A stretch of DNA of 64,000 nucleotides from an uncultured Verrucomicrobiota bacterium (GCA_903939515.1 CAJAHH010000076.1:1-64000); one strand, 5' to 3'; counted from the first letter of the stretch, positions 50,979-60,465 are shown. Made by a program: numbers and translations. The notes: generated by a model not told the origin, from the letters alone.

Positions 50979-51965
50979 ATGTCGATGTCCCAGCAGGGAG
51001 CCGTTCACAGGCAGCATCCTTGGATCAACCGAAGAGCCGCCATGGTGGCTGCTGGATTTCTTGCGGTCATGGCGTGTAATGTCCGGGCTGATAATGTCCG
51101 GGCTGAGGATTCGAAAGTCTCCGCTGATTCAGCGGCATCGACGTCGGCAGAGCCGATAGTGGAAGGGGTTTCCACCGGGCCCGAGGCATCGGTCGAGCCT
51201 GAGACAGCAGCAGAACCGGCGGCCTTGGCTCATCGGTATGCCCGAATTCCCAAGCGCAACGCCTTCGGTATCAAACCGCCGCCGGCCGCGCCGCCGCCGC
51301 CCGAGCCCGAAAAGGAACCACCGAAGGATCGACCGGATTTCTTCCTAACGGGTTTTACTAGCATTCGTGGCGAAAAGCGGGCCTTCGTGGCCTATCAGCC
51401 TAAAGGCAAACCAATCCAGTATCCCAGAGCCCTGATCTTGGATGATGAAGTAAACGTCGCTGATGGCGTGCTGAAGTTGATGTCCATCAATTCAGTCGAA
51501 AAGACGGTGCTCATCGCCTTCAATGGCGAAGACATCCCCCTTAATTTTAAAGACAATGCAGTGAAAGTGCCGGGCTCCAGTGGCGCACCCGGTGGGGCCG
51601 CTCCAGGGGCTCCGGGTCTTCCCCCGAGCGCATTGCGGGGAAACCAACCCCCTCCGCCGATTATGAACCAGCCGGGCAACAACACTGGCGCGATGAACGG
51701 TGGCTTCTTTCCTGGGGCGGTTCAGGGAGGCCAGATGCCCACGGTTATTGGTCGGGGTGGGGCTGTCCTGAGTGGGGGTCAAGGATTCGGCACGCTGCAA
51801 TCCACTCCGTTCGCTGCCAACGCCATTCAGGCGGGTGGGACGGCGGTCCATGGCGGCATCGAGGTGCCGTCGATATCCCCGTCTCCGGATCAATTGGGCG
51901 GAACAGTGCCAGCCAACCCTTCTCGCCCGCGCAACATCCAGCCCCCTCCATTCCCAGGCCAGTGA
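50979..51965 (+). CDS. Exported Pro/Gly-rich protein with a PilP/GspC-like core
   Basis: About 328 residues from ATG at 50979, with ATG at 50985 also possible. A signal peptide ends near FLAVMACNVRADN; a 15-bp in-frame duplication there repeats NVRA. An Ala/Glu-rich spacer leads to RYARIPKRNAFGIKPPP and a core (about 120-200; DFFLTGFTSIRGEKRAFVAY, NVADGVLKLMSINSVEKTVL) with the strand pattern of small PilP/GspC homology domains: a repeated turn, then IxFNGEDIPLNF-like words. The last 120 residues are Pro/Gly/Asn-rich and probably disordered. It is likely a periplasmic protein of a pilus- or secretion-related machine, but this is weak. Confidence 0.6.
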   Translation: MSMSQQGAVHRQHPWINRRAAMVAAGFLAVMACNVRADNVRAEDSKVSADSAASTSAEPIVEGVSTGPEASVEPETAAEPAALAHRYARIPKRNAFGIKPPPAAPPPPEPEKEPPKDRPDFFLTGFTSIRGEKRAFVAYQPKGKPIQYPRALILDDEVNVADGVLKLMSINSVEKTVLIAFNGEDIPLNFKDNAVKVPGSSGAPGGAAPGAPGLPPSALRGNQPPPPIMNQPGNNTGAMNGGFFPGAVQGGQMPTVIGRGGAVLSGGQGFGTLQSTPFAANAIQAGGTAVHGGIEVPSISPSPDQLGGTVPANPSRPRNIQPPPFPGQ

Positions 51966-52135
51966 TCCAGCCTTACCTAGGGAAGGGTGGGGCGGCTCAG
52001 AAGGCAGTGTAATTTCTCCGAAAGCGCCGCAGGCACTTGCCATCGCACAAAGATCCAGCCCTACCTGAAGAGGATGGAACGCCCTCTGCGAAAGTGCCAG
52101 GTCACGTGCGGCCGGCTCGGAGATTTAGCCCTCCC
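51964..52135 (+). repeat. Degenerate direct repeat, three units of 70-88 bp
   Basis: Units begin at 51964, 52052 and 52122 with GATCCAGCCTTACCT, GATCCAGCCCTACCT and GATTTAGCCCTCCCT. The first two also share CTCCGAAAGCGCC / CTGCGAAAGTGCC about 40-55 bases further in. The array fills the gap between two convergent genes and the third unit runs into the trpF 3' end. Confidence 0.6.
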
Positions 52136-52798
52136 TCAGGAAAGGCTGATTTCTGCCGCATCATCAGTTCGGGCAGATCGCGCCGCAGCGATGAGCCTCT
52201 GCACCTTCTCGGAATCTTTCCGTCCTGGAGAGAGTTCAACTCCGGAGGACACATCTACAGCAAAAGGGCGTACTTGCCGGACCGCATCTGCGATGTTCTC
52301 AGGCTTTAGACCGCCGGCGAGGATCAGAGGATGGCCCAGTTCGCGGGCTTGGACGGCGAGGCTCCAATCGAAGAGAGCGCCAGTTCCGCCGGCCGTTCCA
52401 GGCACATAGGCGTCTAAGAGCCACGCATCGGCCGATTCCCGGTAGTCCGGCAATCGCTGCAGCGTTTCAGGCCCCTGAACTCGGAAGGCTTGGATTACCC
52501 GCACCTGTCTCCGAAGCAACAACCCCACCTCCGGGGGTTCGTCTCCGTGAAGTTGAACCGTGTCGAGCCGCGCTTCGGTGAGGGTGTCTCGGATGAATGC
52601 GGGGTCGGCGTTGACGAAGAGCCCGACGCAACTCACGAACGGAGGCAGGTGCCGCGTGATGGCGGCAGCCCGCCCCGGCTCAATGAACCGGGGCGTGCCA
52701 GGAACGAAGACAAACCCCAGCGCGTCGGCGCCAGCGTCGACCGCAGCCCACGCATCCTCTTCTCGGGTGATACCGCAAATCTTAATGCGCAGGGCCAT
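52136..52798 (-). CDS. trpF: Phosphoribosylanthranilate isomerase
   Basis: The 220-residue TIM-barrel enzyme carries out the Amadori rearrangement in tryptophan synthesis. KICGITREEDAWAAVDAGAD contains the catalytic Cys8, and LLDAYVPGTAGGTGALFDW the catalytic Asp and phosphate site. ILAGGLKPENIADAVRQVRP with VDVSSGVELSPGRKD is standard. No other trp gene is beside it; ilvD lies upstream on the same strand, 38 bp away. Confidence 0.95.
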   Translation of the reverse strand: MALRIKICGITREEDAWAAVDAGADALGFVFVPGTPRFIEPGRAAAITRHLPPFVSCVGLFVNADPAFIRDTLTEARLDTVQLHGDEPPEVGLLLRRQVRVIQAFRVQGPETLQRLPDYRESADAWLLDAYVPGTAGGTGALFDWSLAVQARELGHPLILAGGLKPENIADAVRQVRPFAVDVSSGVELSPGRKDSEKVQRLIAAARSARTDDAAEISLS

Positions 52799-52836
52799 GG
52801 GGTTTGTTGAGGATTGGGGGTTTCTGAAGCAGGGCC

Positions 52837-54567
52837 TCAGAACTGCCGATCGGTGACCGCTCCCTCGCTGGCCGTGCTGACCGTGGCCGCATACTTAGCC
52901 AGAACTCCGCGGGTGTAATTGGGTTTGGGCTGTTTCCAGGCCTTGAGGCGGGAGGTCAATTCCTTGGCCGGGATGCCCAGGTTAATTTCACGCTTCTTGG
53001 CGTCGATGGTGATTGGGTCCCCGTTCTTGATCACGGCGATTGGGCCGCCGTCGAAGGCTTCCGGCGTGGTATGGCCGATGACGAAGCCGTGGGAACCGCC
53101 GCTGAAGCGGCCGTCGGTGATTAGGGCGACTTCCTTGCCCAGACCCTTGCCCATGATGGCGCTGGTCGGGGACAGCATCTCGCGCATGCCGGGTCCGCCC
53201 TTGGGTCCCTCGCCACGGATAATGATGACATGCCCGCTCTTCACCTTGCCGCCCAAGATTCCCTGAAGGGCTTTTTCTTCGTTTTCGAACACGATGGCCT
53301 TGCCGCTGAAGGTGAGGCCTTCCTTGCCCGAGATCTTGCCCAGCGCACCGCCGGGGCAGAGGTTGCCGCGGAAGACGACCAGATGGCTGTCCTTCTTAAT
53401 GGGGTTGTCGAAGCCGCGGATGATGTCTTGTCCGGCTGGGTAGTTCGGCGCATTGCGGAGGTTTTCGGCGAGGGACTTGCCGGTCACAGTCATGACGTCT
53501 CCGTGGAGCAACCCCTTGTCCAAGAGCATCTTCATCAAGGGCACGGTGCCTCCGATCTCGACCAAGCGGGCCATGACGTACTTGCCCGAGGGCTTGAGGT
53601 CGGCCAGCACCGGCACTCGCTTTCCGACGCGAGTCCAGTCGTCGATGGTCAGCTTCACGCCGGCGCAGTGGGCCATGCCGATGAGGTGCATCACCGCATT
53701 GGTCGATCCGCCGAGGGCGATCACCACCGTCATGGCGTTTTCGAACGCCTTCTTGGTCATGATGTCGCGCGGACGGATGTTTTTCTTGAGCAGGTTCAGC
53801 ACGGCCGCACCGGCGTCTTCGCAGTCGCGCGTCTTTTCTTGGGACACGGCGGCTTGTGCAGATGAATTCGGAAGACTCATGCCCAAAGCTTCGATAGCTG
53901 AGGCCATGGTGTTGGCCGTGTACATCCCACCGCAGGAACCGGCTCCCGGGACAGCCACCTCGGCGACGGCCTCGACCTCTTCGGCCGAGCAGGCGCCGGC
54001 GGCATTCTTGCCGACCGCCTCAAAAATGTTCACCAGGTCTACGTCTTTGCCGTGGAGTTCGCCCGGCAGGATGGTGCCGCCATACACGAAGATGCTGGGG
54101 CGGTTCAATCGGGCCATGGCCATGATGCAGCCCGGCATGTTTTTGTCGCAACCGCCCACCGCCACGAAGGCGTCGAAACCCTGGCAACCCACGACGGTTT
54201 CAATGGAGTCGGCAATCACCTCGCGGGACACCAGCGAGTACTTCATGCCCTCGGTGCCCATGGAAATGCCGTCCGAGATGGTGATGGTATTGAAGACCAC
54301 GGCCTTTCCACCGTTTTCATTAATGCCCTGGGTGACGCTCACGGCCAGTTGATCGATGTGCATGTTGCACGGCGTTACCATGCTCCAGGTGGAAGCCACG
54401 CCGATCTGAGGCTTCTGAAAGTCTTCCTTCGTAAACCCAGTGGCGTAGAGCATGCCGCGGCTGGGTGCGCGTTCGATGCCATCCACCACGATGGACGAGA
54501 AGGGGCGTGGGAGGGAGTCGTTCTGGGGCTTTTTGGTGGGAGCCTTGGCAGTCGATCGGCGTTTCAT
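52837..54567 (-). CDS. ilvD: Dihydroxy-acid dehydratase
   Basis: From ATG at 54567 the protein has 576 residues. It makes the 2-oxo acids of valine and isoleucine with an Fe-S cluster. Cluster cysteines are in VGGCDKNMPGC and GAGSCGGMYTANTM; PCNMHIDQLA holds a third. ITDGRFSGGSHGFVIGHTTP and GKISGKEGLTFSGKA are signature words. The frame continues upstream, but residues before MKRRSTAKAP are not of this family. It is divergent from accA. Confidence 0.97.
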   Translation of the reverse strand: MKRRSTAKAPTKKPQNDSLPRPFSSIVVDGIERAPSRGMLYATGFTKEDFQKPQIGVASTWSMVTPCNMHIDQLAVSVTQGINENGGKAVVFNTITISDGISMGTEGMKYSLVSREVIADSIETVVGCQGFDAFVAVGGCDKNMPGCIMAMARLNRPSIFVYGGTILPGELHGKDVDLVNIFEAVGKNAAGACSAEEVEAVAEVAVPGAGSCGGMYTANTMASAIEALGMSLPNSSAQAAVSQEKTRDCEDAGAAVLNLLKKNIRPRDIMTKKAFENAMTVVIALGGSTNAVMHLIGMAHCAGVKLTIDDWTRVGKRVPVLADLKPSGKYVMARLVEIGGTVPLMKMLLDKGLLHGDVMTVTGKSLAENLRNAPNYPAGQDIIRGFDNPIKKDSHLVVFRGNLCPGGALGKISGKEGLTFSGKAIVFENEEKALQGILGGKVKSGHVIIIRGEGPKGGPGMREMLSPTSAIMGKGLGKEVALITDGRFSGGSHGFVIGHTTPEAFDGGPIAVIKNGDPITIDAKKREINLGIPAKELTSRLKAWKQPKPNYTRGVLAKYAATVSTASEGAVTDRQF

Positions 54568-54700
54568 TGCGAGCCAATGGTCGCGAAGGGATCCTGCCGG
54601 CGGAAGACAGAAAATGAACAGCAGGAGGGGTGCCCAACTCCACCGTTGCGACTCCAAGGGTGGGTCTTTAACCTGACGAACAGGGGTGGATGCCCCGACA

Positions 54701-55678
54701 ATGAGACACTTTCTCGATTTCGAAAAACCCATCGCCGAACTCCAGCGCAAGCTCGACGAGTTGCGTTCCCAGCCGGCTACACCCTCATTGGGAATCTCTT
54801 GGGAAGAAGAGATTCACCTGCTGGAAGGCAAGATCCAGGAGGCCCAGCGGCAGCTGTATTCAAATCTAACGCCGTGGCAGCGAGTTCAGTTGGCGCGTCA
54901 CCCTCGGCGTCCGTATACGCTGGATTATCTTAAGACTGCGTTCACTGAGTTTGAGGAACTGCATGGCGATCGGCTCTACTCGGACGATCGGGCGATGGTC
55001 GCTGGGTTTGCACGACTCGGCAGCGAAAAGGTGGTGGTGATCGGCACACAGAAGGGCCGCGACACCAAGGAAAACATCTTACGCAACTTCGGCTCGGCGC
55101 ATCCCGAGGGGTATCGAAAAGCCCTTCGCCTGATGAAAATGGCCGACAAGTTTGGTCTGCCCATCGTCACTCTTATCGACACGGCTGGGGCTTACCCGGG
55201 CATTGGTGCCGAGGAACGTCATATTGCTGAGGCTATTGCCGTGAATTTGCGCGAAATGATGACCTTCGAGGTGCCTATCATCGCGTGTGTCATCGGTGAA
55301 GGGGGGTCCGGCGGGGCTTTGGGCATTGGTGTGGCCGACCGCGTCTTGATTCTGGAAAACGCCTACTACTCGGTGATTAGTCCAGAGGGTTGTGCGGCCA
55401 TTCTCTGGAAGGATCGCACGGCAGCCCCGAAGGCAGCGGCGGCGCTAAAGATCACGGCCAACGACCTGAGCTCTCTGGGCTTGGTGGATGAGGTGCTTTC
55501 GGAACCGTTGGGCGGAGCCCATTTGGATCTTGAGGCTACAGCCCTCACGCTGCGGCAGGGGCTTTTGCGTCACCTGGCCGAAGTTCAAGCCCAGACGCCC
55601 GCGGAGCGGTTGAAGAGTCGCTATGCCAAGTTCCGGGCCTTTGGTCACTTCACCGAACCCAACACCGCGGCGGCCTGA
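54701..55678 (+). CDS. accA: Acetyl-CoA carboxylase carboxyltransferase subunit alpha
   Basis: The 325-residue protein begins MRHFLDFEKPIAELQRKLDE, the AccA N-terminus. GRDTKENILRNFGSAHPEGY and LIDTAGAYPGIGAEERHIAE are signatures. GEGGSGGALGIGVADRVLIL forms the oxyanion site. It transfers the carboxyl group to acetyl-CoA in fatty acid synthesis together with AccD, which is not in the window. The stop overlaps the next ATG as TGATG. Confidence 0.97.
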   Translation: MRHFLDFEKPIAELQRKLDELRSQPATPSLGISWEEEIHLLEGKIQEAQRQLYSNLTPWQRVQLARHPRRPYTLDYLKTAFTEFEELHGDRLYSDDRAMVAGFARLGSEKVVVIGTQKGRDTKENILRNFGSAHPEGYRKALRLMKMADKFGLPIVTLIDTAGAYPGIGAEERHIAEAIAVNLREMMTFEVPIIACVIGEGGSGGALGIGVADRVLILENAYYSVISPEGCAAILWKDRTAAPKAAAALKITANDLSSLGLVDEVLSEPLGGAHLDLEATALTLRQGLLRHLAEVQAQTPAERLKSRYAKFRAFGHFTEPNTAAA

Positions 55679-56664
55679 TGTTAGAGACTCCCCTGGTTTT
55701 CAGGCCTCTGCCCAAGGAACGTCTTTGGGGAGGGCGCAAGCTGGAAGCGCAGTGGGGGAAATCCCTGCCAGTTGGCGTGATGGTTGGTGAATCTTGGGAG
55801 ATTTCTGATCGACCCGAGGGGCAGTCGATTGTGGCGGAAGGGCCTCTGGCCGGAACCTCGCTTCGGGACCTGATGGAGCATCATGGTCAGGAACTGATGG
55901 GTCGGCCTGTGGCGGCGGGCGAGCGCTTCCCGTGGCTCGTCAAAATCCTTGATTGCCGCGAAGATCTCTCTCTTCAGGTTCACCCTCCGGCGGAAAAGGC
56001 ATTGGCCCTAGGCGGTGAGCCTAAGACTGAGATGTGGTATTTCGCGGAGGCCGATCCGGGCGCTCAAATTTATGTGGGACTTCGCAGCGGAGTCACTCGT
56101 GCGGAGTTTGTTCGACGGTTGGATGACGGTTCTGTTGCTGAGAGCTTTCATCGCCACCCGATCCGGGCCGGTGATGCCATGTTCCTGCCCAGCGGCCGGG
56201 CCCATGCCTTAGGTGCCGGGAACCTGGTTTTCGAAATTCAGCAGAATTCTGACACGACCTATCGGGTGTTTGATTGGAATCGCATGGGCCTAGACGGAAA
56301 ACCTCGAGAGCTGCACCGGGAGGCCGCCCTGGAATCCATCGACTTTTCCGATACCCATTCGGAGCTCATCCCTGAGTTCTGGTCGGCCGTGGCACCGGGA
56401 GTGTCTGTTCGACCGCTAGTGCGCCATCGGTTGTTTTCGGTTGATTTGATTAGTCTGAAAGCAGGGGCCACCCGGGGCTCGGATTTGGAAAATGGGCCGA
56501 GGGTCCTGGGAGGTGTCTCGGGCATCACCCGAGTGCGAGTGGGAGAGTTTCAACGAGAAGTGCGACCGGGAGAATTTCTCCTAATACCCGCTGTCTTAGT
56601 TCCGCGGACGACGATCGAAGCAATCAGTGCTTCAAAAATCCTGATGGTTGCCGATATAGAGTAA
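55678..56664 (+). CDS. manA: Mannose-6-phosphate isomerase, type I (ManA)
   Basis: The 328-residue cupin enzyme interconverts mannose 6-phosphate and fructose 6-phosphate. Zinc ligands are in LSLQVHPPAEKAL (Gln, His) and KTEMWYF (Glu). A later His lies in LPSGRAHALGAGNLVFEIQQ. RLWGGRKLEAQWGK and GESWEISDRPEG are the usual opening. The length is that of the short Bacillus-type proteins. It is joined to accA (1-bp overlap) and to the next gene (no gap). Confidence 0.92.
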   Translation: MLETPLVFRPLPKERLWGGRKLEAQWGKSLPVGVMVGESWEISDRPEGQSIVAEGPLAGTSLRDLMEHHGQELMGRPVAAGERFPWLVKILDCREDLSLQVHPPAEKALALGGEPKTEMWYFAEADPGAQIYVGLRSGVTRAEFVRRLDDGSVAESFHRHPIRAGDAMFLPSGRAHALGAGNLVFEIQQNSDTTYRVFDWNRMGLDGKPRELHREAALESIDFSDTHSELIPEFWSAVAPGVSVRPLVRHRLFSVDLISLKAGATRGSDLENGPRVLGGVSGITRVRVGEFQREVRPGEFLLIPAVLVPRTTIEAISASKILMVADIE

Positions 56665-58539
56665 ATGATTTCTGGGACACCGGGTTCGTCAGGAACCCCG
56701 CCTGATCCGCTGGGTTCAAAGAAGCCCGATCTCGAAGAGGACAGTGTTGAACCCATTGAGAACAGTTTGCTGAGGGTTCTCGTCACTGACCGTTCATTTC
56801 GCTGGGCGGCGATCGCTGTGGCCCTGTTGGTAGGATCGGTCTTGGTGGCGGTGACCCCCTTGTTTGTGGTTTCTACTCCGGAAATCGACCCGCCGGACCG
56901 AGTCAGCCTGCTCGACAAGTTCCAATCTCGGGCATTGATCCGGACTGCGCGCGAGACCGGACTTGCAGGAAAGCTCCCCGAGTCTGTTACGGCCTGGAAG
57001 ACCGCCTTGGCCAACGACCCGGCCAGTTTGGAGGCTCGGCAGGGTGCGCTGGAGCTCCTTTCGGGAGCTCAGAAATGGACCCAGGAAGACGTGCGTTTTG
57101 GATATGCCTGCGGCGTGGAGTTGCTCAAACGATCGGCGACCAATTCTCTCGAAGCCGTGCGTTTTGCCCGGTTTCTTGACCATGTAGGTCACTACAACGC
57201 CACTGTGGCTCTGCTCCGAGATCTGGCCGCTCGCGACACCGGCGAATTGAACGGTTGGTTTGCCCGCTCATTGTTTTTGGCGCGGCGCATGGACCGCTTT
57301 GAGGAACTCTGGCATCGGCAAAAGCAGGCCCTCATGGCGACGGATCCTATGGCTCTTATTGGTCCAGCCTGGGAGGCTGGTTGGGGGCCTATCACCGGAA
57401 AGGCGGCGGCCCGCGATCGTTTGCTGGCCGCAGAGACCGATCCCCTGCGCCATGCGGAAGCCTCGCAGTTGTTGCTCATGGTGTTTGAGCAACTCGGGGA
57501 GGCCACTGGCTATGAGCAAACCCTTGCTCGCCGAATGGAGCGACACGAAGAATCACTGGCCGATCATCTGGGTCTTTGGCGCCTGCTGGCACGCACCGGC
57601 CGCTCCTCCGAGGTGATAAATCGCCTCAAATCGTTCCAGCGGGCTCCGGCCAGCCCAGGTGAGGCGACTGGATTGATGGAAGCCTTCCAGGCCTTTGGTC
57701 TCGCAGATCGATCCGTTGAATTGGGGTTGGAGCAGGTGAAGGTGTTTCCGTATGCCCCGGATCTGTGGTTGGCGACGGCCGAATTGCTCCTGCAGCGTCA
57801 GGACTGGAATCGTTTGCGACAAACAGCCATCGCCATGCGGGGTGAAAGTTCGCTGGCCGGCCGAATGAGCGCCTACAGTTGCTACCTAGACGGTCAAATC
57901 GACCTGAGCCTGAGGCGCGACTTGGATGCCGCAGCAGACTTCGCGCGGATCGCAGAATGCCCAACCCCGGACGCCGTACTGGTGGCGCGGATGGTCGCAG
58001 GCTTGCGTCGAGCCAGCCGTTCTCAGGAAGCCACGACCCTGCTGCGTCGGGTGGAAAAGGACTTTCTGAAGGACTCCACTTTTTGGTTTGAGTTAGCCAG
58101 CGTTGCCGCCGAGACCCAAGACATGGACACGCTGGCGGAGGCGGTGTCGCGCTCCTACCAGTTGGAACCCACCAACCCGGTGTACCGACACAATCATGCC
58201 GCCGTGATGATCGCCCTTGGACGGGAACCTGCAGAGACAGCTCGGCTGACTCTGGAGTTACTCAACCGGTCACCAGAGTCGGTTTCCTGTCAGATCAACC
58301 ACGCATTAGCCTTAATCAATCACCACCGTTTCTCAGACGCCGAGAGCTTGCTGGTGCGGATTCCGTGGGTGGGTCGAACTTCCGCCGAAGAGACCCAAGT
58401 CCACTATGCATGGATGCTGATTGACGAGGCGCGGCATCGGGGCGATTCCGCCCTAAGGCATGCTCGAGCGACCCGGGAATCGGACCTGCTGCCCCCGCAG
58501 CGTCAAAAACGGGCGGCGGTTCTGAGCGGACGGATCTGA
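56665..58539 (+). CDS. Membrane-anchored TPR-type repeat protein
   Basis: The 624-residue protein starts directly after the manA stop. A cytoplasmic leader of about 45 residues precedes one membrane helix (RWAAIAVALLVGSVLVAVTP, about 47-68). The rest is helical repeats of TPR type: LPESVTAWKTALANDPASLE, ALRDLAARDTGELNG-like and FSDAESLLVRIPWVG. No enzyme motif is seen. It resembles large verrucomicrobial tetratricopeptide proteins; partners are unknown. Confidence 0.78.
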   Translation: MISGTPGSSGTPPDPLGSKKPDLEEDSVEPIENSLLRVLVTDRSFRWAAIAVALLVGSVLVAVTPLFVVSTPEIDPPDRVSLLDKFQSRALIRTARETGLAGKLPESVTAWKTALANDPASLEARQGALELLSGAQKWTQEDVRFGYACGVELLKRSATNSLEAVRFARFLDHVGHYNATVALLRDLAARDTGELNGWFARSLFLARRMDRFEELWHRQKQALMATDPMALIGPAWEAGWGPITGKAAARDRLLAAETDPLRHAEASQLLLMVFEQLGEATGYEQTLARRMERHEESLADHLGLWRLLARTGRSSEVINRLKSFQRAPASPGEATGLMEAFQAFGLADRSVELGLEQVKVFPYAPDLWLATAELLLQRQDWNRLRQTAIAMRGESSLAGRMSAYSCYLDGQIDLSLRRDLDAAADFARIAECPTPDAVLVARMVAGLRRASRSQEATTLLRRVEKDFLKDSTFWFELASVAAETQDMDTLAEAVSRSYQLEPTNPVYRHNHAAVMIALGREPAETARLTLELLNRSPESVSCQINHALALINHHRFSDAESLLVRIPWVGRTSAEETQVHYAWMLIDEARHRGDSALRHARATRESDLLPPQRQKRAAVLSGRI

Positions 58540-58612
58540 GGGGAAGTAATTTCCTTAAAAAGTCCGGCTGATTCGGTTGCGCGGCGCGGCATCGCGTCCA
58601 CCCTTCCGCCGC

Positions 58613-59173
58613 ATGAGTATTGCCACCCGCACCGGAGATTCCGGAACCACTGGCTTGATGTACAACCGCCGGGTTTCCAAGGCCCATCCCCGGGTCGAGG
58701 CCTATGGTTCGGTCGACGAGCTAAATGCCGCCATCGGAATGGCTCGAGCGACTTCCGTCGATGCCTTCATTCGAGACAATCTTTTGGTCATCCAGAAAGA
58801 CCTGGTGATTTTGATGGGCGAATTGGCGACGGCCAAAGAAGACACGCAGCGCTACCTAGCCGACGGGTTCCAGGCGGTGACGCCGACCTTGACTGCCAAG
58901 CTCGATGTGCTGGTGGCTCAAATCGAGGCCCAGAGCATTACCTTCAAGGGATGGGCCACGCCGGGGATGACCCTCCACTCCGCGGCGCTCGACGTGGCCC
59001 GGACTACCTGCCGCCGCGCTGAACGGCGCGTCTTCGTGCTGCGCGATTCTGGGGAGGTGGAGAATCACGAGATCCTCATCTTCCTCAACCGTCTCAGCGA
59101 TTTGTTGTGGCTCATGGCCCGCTGGGTGGAGACCCACACCCCGGAATCACCGGCTACGATCCCCACGGCCTAA
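58613..59173 (+). CDS. ATP:cob(I)alamin adenosyltransferase, PduO type
   Basis: From ATG at 58613 the protein has 186 residues. RTGDSGTTGLMYNRRVSKAH with RVEAYGSVDELNAAIGMARA is the PduO signature for ATP binding. TTCRRAERRVFVL and FLNRLSDLLWLMARW complete it. It makes adenosylcobalamin from cob(I)alamin and ATP. No B12-dependent enzyme gene or B12 riboswitch is nearby. An in-frame upstream start at 58577 would add residues outside the family. Confidence 0.93.
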   Translation: MSIATRTGDSGTTGLMYNRRVSKAHPRVEAYGSVDELNAAIGMARATSVDAFIRDNLLVIQKDLVILMGELATAKEDTQRYLADGFQAVTPTLTAKLDVLVAQIEAQSITFKGWATPGMTLHSAALDVARTTCRRAERRVFVLRDSGEVENHEILIFLNRLSDLLWLMARWVETHTPESPATIPTA

Positions 59174-59240
59174 AGAGGGCGAACCCGAGGGTGGGTGGGA
59201 ATCAATGATCCGCGCCCACTCGGATTCCGCACCCGCTAAC

Positions 59241-59416
59241 CCGGAACGATTTCTGGCGGGAGAAAAGTAATGGCGTGTCGGATGCTTTCGCGAGACGGGG
59301 CGAGAACGAGGCTCGGGCCCAGCTCGGGCCCTCCTCAGGCCCACAACGAGCGAACAACCAAGCCCTTGCGCAACAAGGCGCAGCCAGCACGACCGATCCA
59401 ACAGAAATCGCTCCGG
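59241..59416 (-). mobile_element. 176-bp MITE-like element, copy B (inverted)
   Basis: It begins CCGGAACGATTTCTG and ends CAGAAATCGCTCCGG, inverted repeats matching at 14 of 15 positions. Its reverse complement aligns with 27336-27511 over the full and equal length. It lies in a 318-base gap between the adenosyltransferase gene and a convergent hydrolase gene. The flanks 59174-59240 and 59417-59491 show no gene. Confidence 0.8.
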
Positions 59417-59491
59417 CGAAGGCTGATCGAAGGATCGAGCGGTCTGCGTCTTGGACGGCCTGGTACTCTTCGTAAAGGATCCCCGAAATGC

Positions 59492-60277
59492 CTACAAGGT
59501 GACGGTGGGGCAGGGGGTGTCTTGGGAGGTATTCTCGAGTTGGACATGGTTGGCACCGGCCGCTTCTAGGGCGGCTCCGACCGTTTTGCGGGCCAGTTCT
59601 GGGGTGTTGCAGTCGCGGCTGAGGTGGCCTAGGTAAATGCGACGCAGGCCGTCATGCAGGATGGCTGTGGCCACTTCAGAGGCTGCGTGGTTGGACAAGT
59701 GCCCGTGCCGGCTGGCGATCCGCTGCTTGGTGCTCCACGGGCGTCGGGTATCGTCTTGCAACAGCTTCACGTCGTAGTTCGCCTCCAGTACCAGGAGGTT
59801 CGAAGGTTTCACTCGCTCGAGGATGAGCTTGGTGGCGTGTCCCAAGTCGGTCAGGAAGCCGATATTCCCGGCCGGGGTGGCCAAGAGGAATCCCACCGGA
59901 TCGGCCGCATCGTGGGGGACACTGAACGTGCGCACCTCGACATCGCCTAGGGTGAACGTGGCCCCGGTCTCGAAGGTGGCCGTATCGAGTCGTGCCGAGG
60001 AGAACTCCCGTCGAATGGCCTCGTGGGTGAAGCGGTTGGCATAAATCCGTGTGCCGGTTTTCTCGGCCAACGTTCCCAATCCCTTGATGTGGTCGCCGTG
60101 CTCGTGGGTGATGAGGATGGCGGTGAGACCCTCGGGAACCCGGCCAATTGAGGCCAACCGTTCCCGGATTTGCTTGGCGCTGAAGCCTGCGTCGATGAGC
60201 AATCGGGTTTCTCCGACCTCCAGATAAGCGCAATTGCCCGCAGACCCGCTGCCCAGAATCGTGAAGTGAACCGCCAC
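59492..60277 (-). CDS. Metallo-beta-lactamase-fold hydrolase (YycJ/WalJ-like)
   Basis: The 261-residue protein begins VHFTILGSGSAGNCAYLEVG, the opening of YycJ-type exonuclease-like hydrolases. The zinc motif is THEHGDHIKGLG (HxHxDH), with further ligands in SVPHDAADPVGF, FLTDLGH and YLGHLSRDCNTP. B. subtilis YycJ acts on DNA ends in repair, so a nuclease role is possible. Length is typical. Confidence 0.9.
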   Translation of the reverse strand: MAVHFTILGSGSAGNCAYLEVGETRLLIDAGFSAKQIRERLASIGRVPEGLTAILITHEHGDHIKGLGTLAEKTGTRIYANRFTHEAIRREFSSARLDTATFETGATFTLGDVEVRTFSVPHDAADPVGFLLATPAGNIGFLTDLGHATKLILERVKPSNLLVLEANYDVKLLQDDTRRPWSTKQRIASRHGHLSNHAASEVATAILHDGLRRIYLGHLSRDCNTPELARKTVGAALEAAGANHVQLENTSQDTPCPTVTL

Positions 60278-60360
60278 CCAGTGATCGAACCGTCAAATCG
60301 ACCGGCGCGACAGCAGAAATCGCCCTAGCTCCGAGGTGCGTGGGTAAGGCTGAGTTTGTA

Positions 60361-60383
60361 GTAGGACTCCGGGCTGCAGCCCG
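60361..60383 (+). repeat. REP-like site: GTAG plus palindrome (first of a pair)
   Basis: GTAG at 60361 is followed by the perfect 14-bp palindrome CGGGCTGCAGCCCG at 60370-60383. A second GTAG-hairpin follows 12 bases later. Confidence 0.55.
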
Positions 60384-60395
60384 ATGACCTCCGAG

Positions 60396-60420
60396 GTAGG
60401 GACCGATCTCCGAGCGGTCC
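60396..60420 (+). repeat. REP-like site: GTAG plus hairpin (second of a pair)
   Basis: GTAG at 60396 is followed by GGACCG, a 9-base loop and CGGTCC. Together with the site at 60361 it forms a tandem pair in the gap between two hydrolase genes. Confidence 0.55.
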
Positions 60421-60465
60421 ACCCGCAACTCGCGACGCCAAACCGGCCCAGTTGCAGAAGTTGGG

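Noticed and set aside
58540-58612. Cobalamin riboswitch before the adenosyltransferase gene
   Set aside because: The gap is under 75 bases, and no B12-box sequence is seen.
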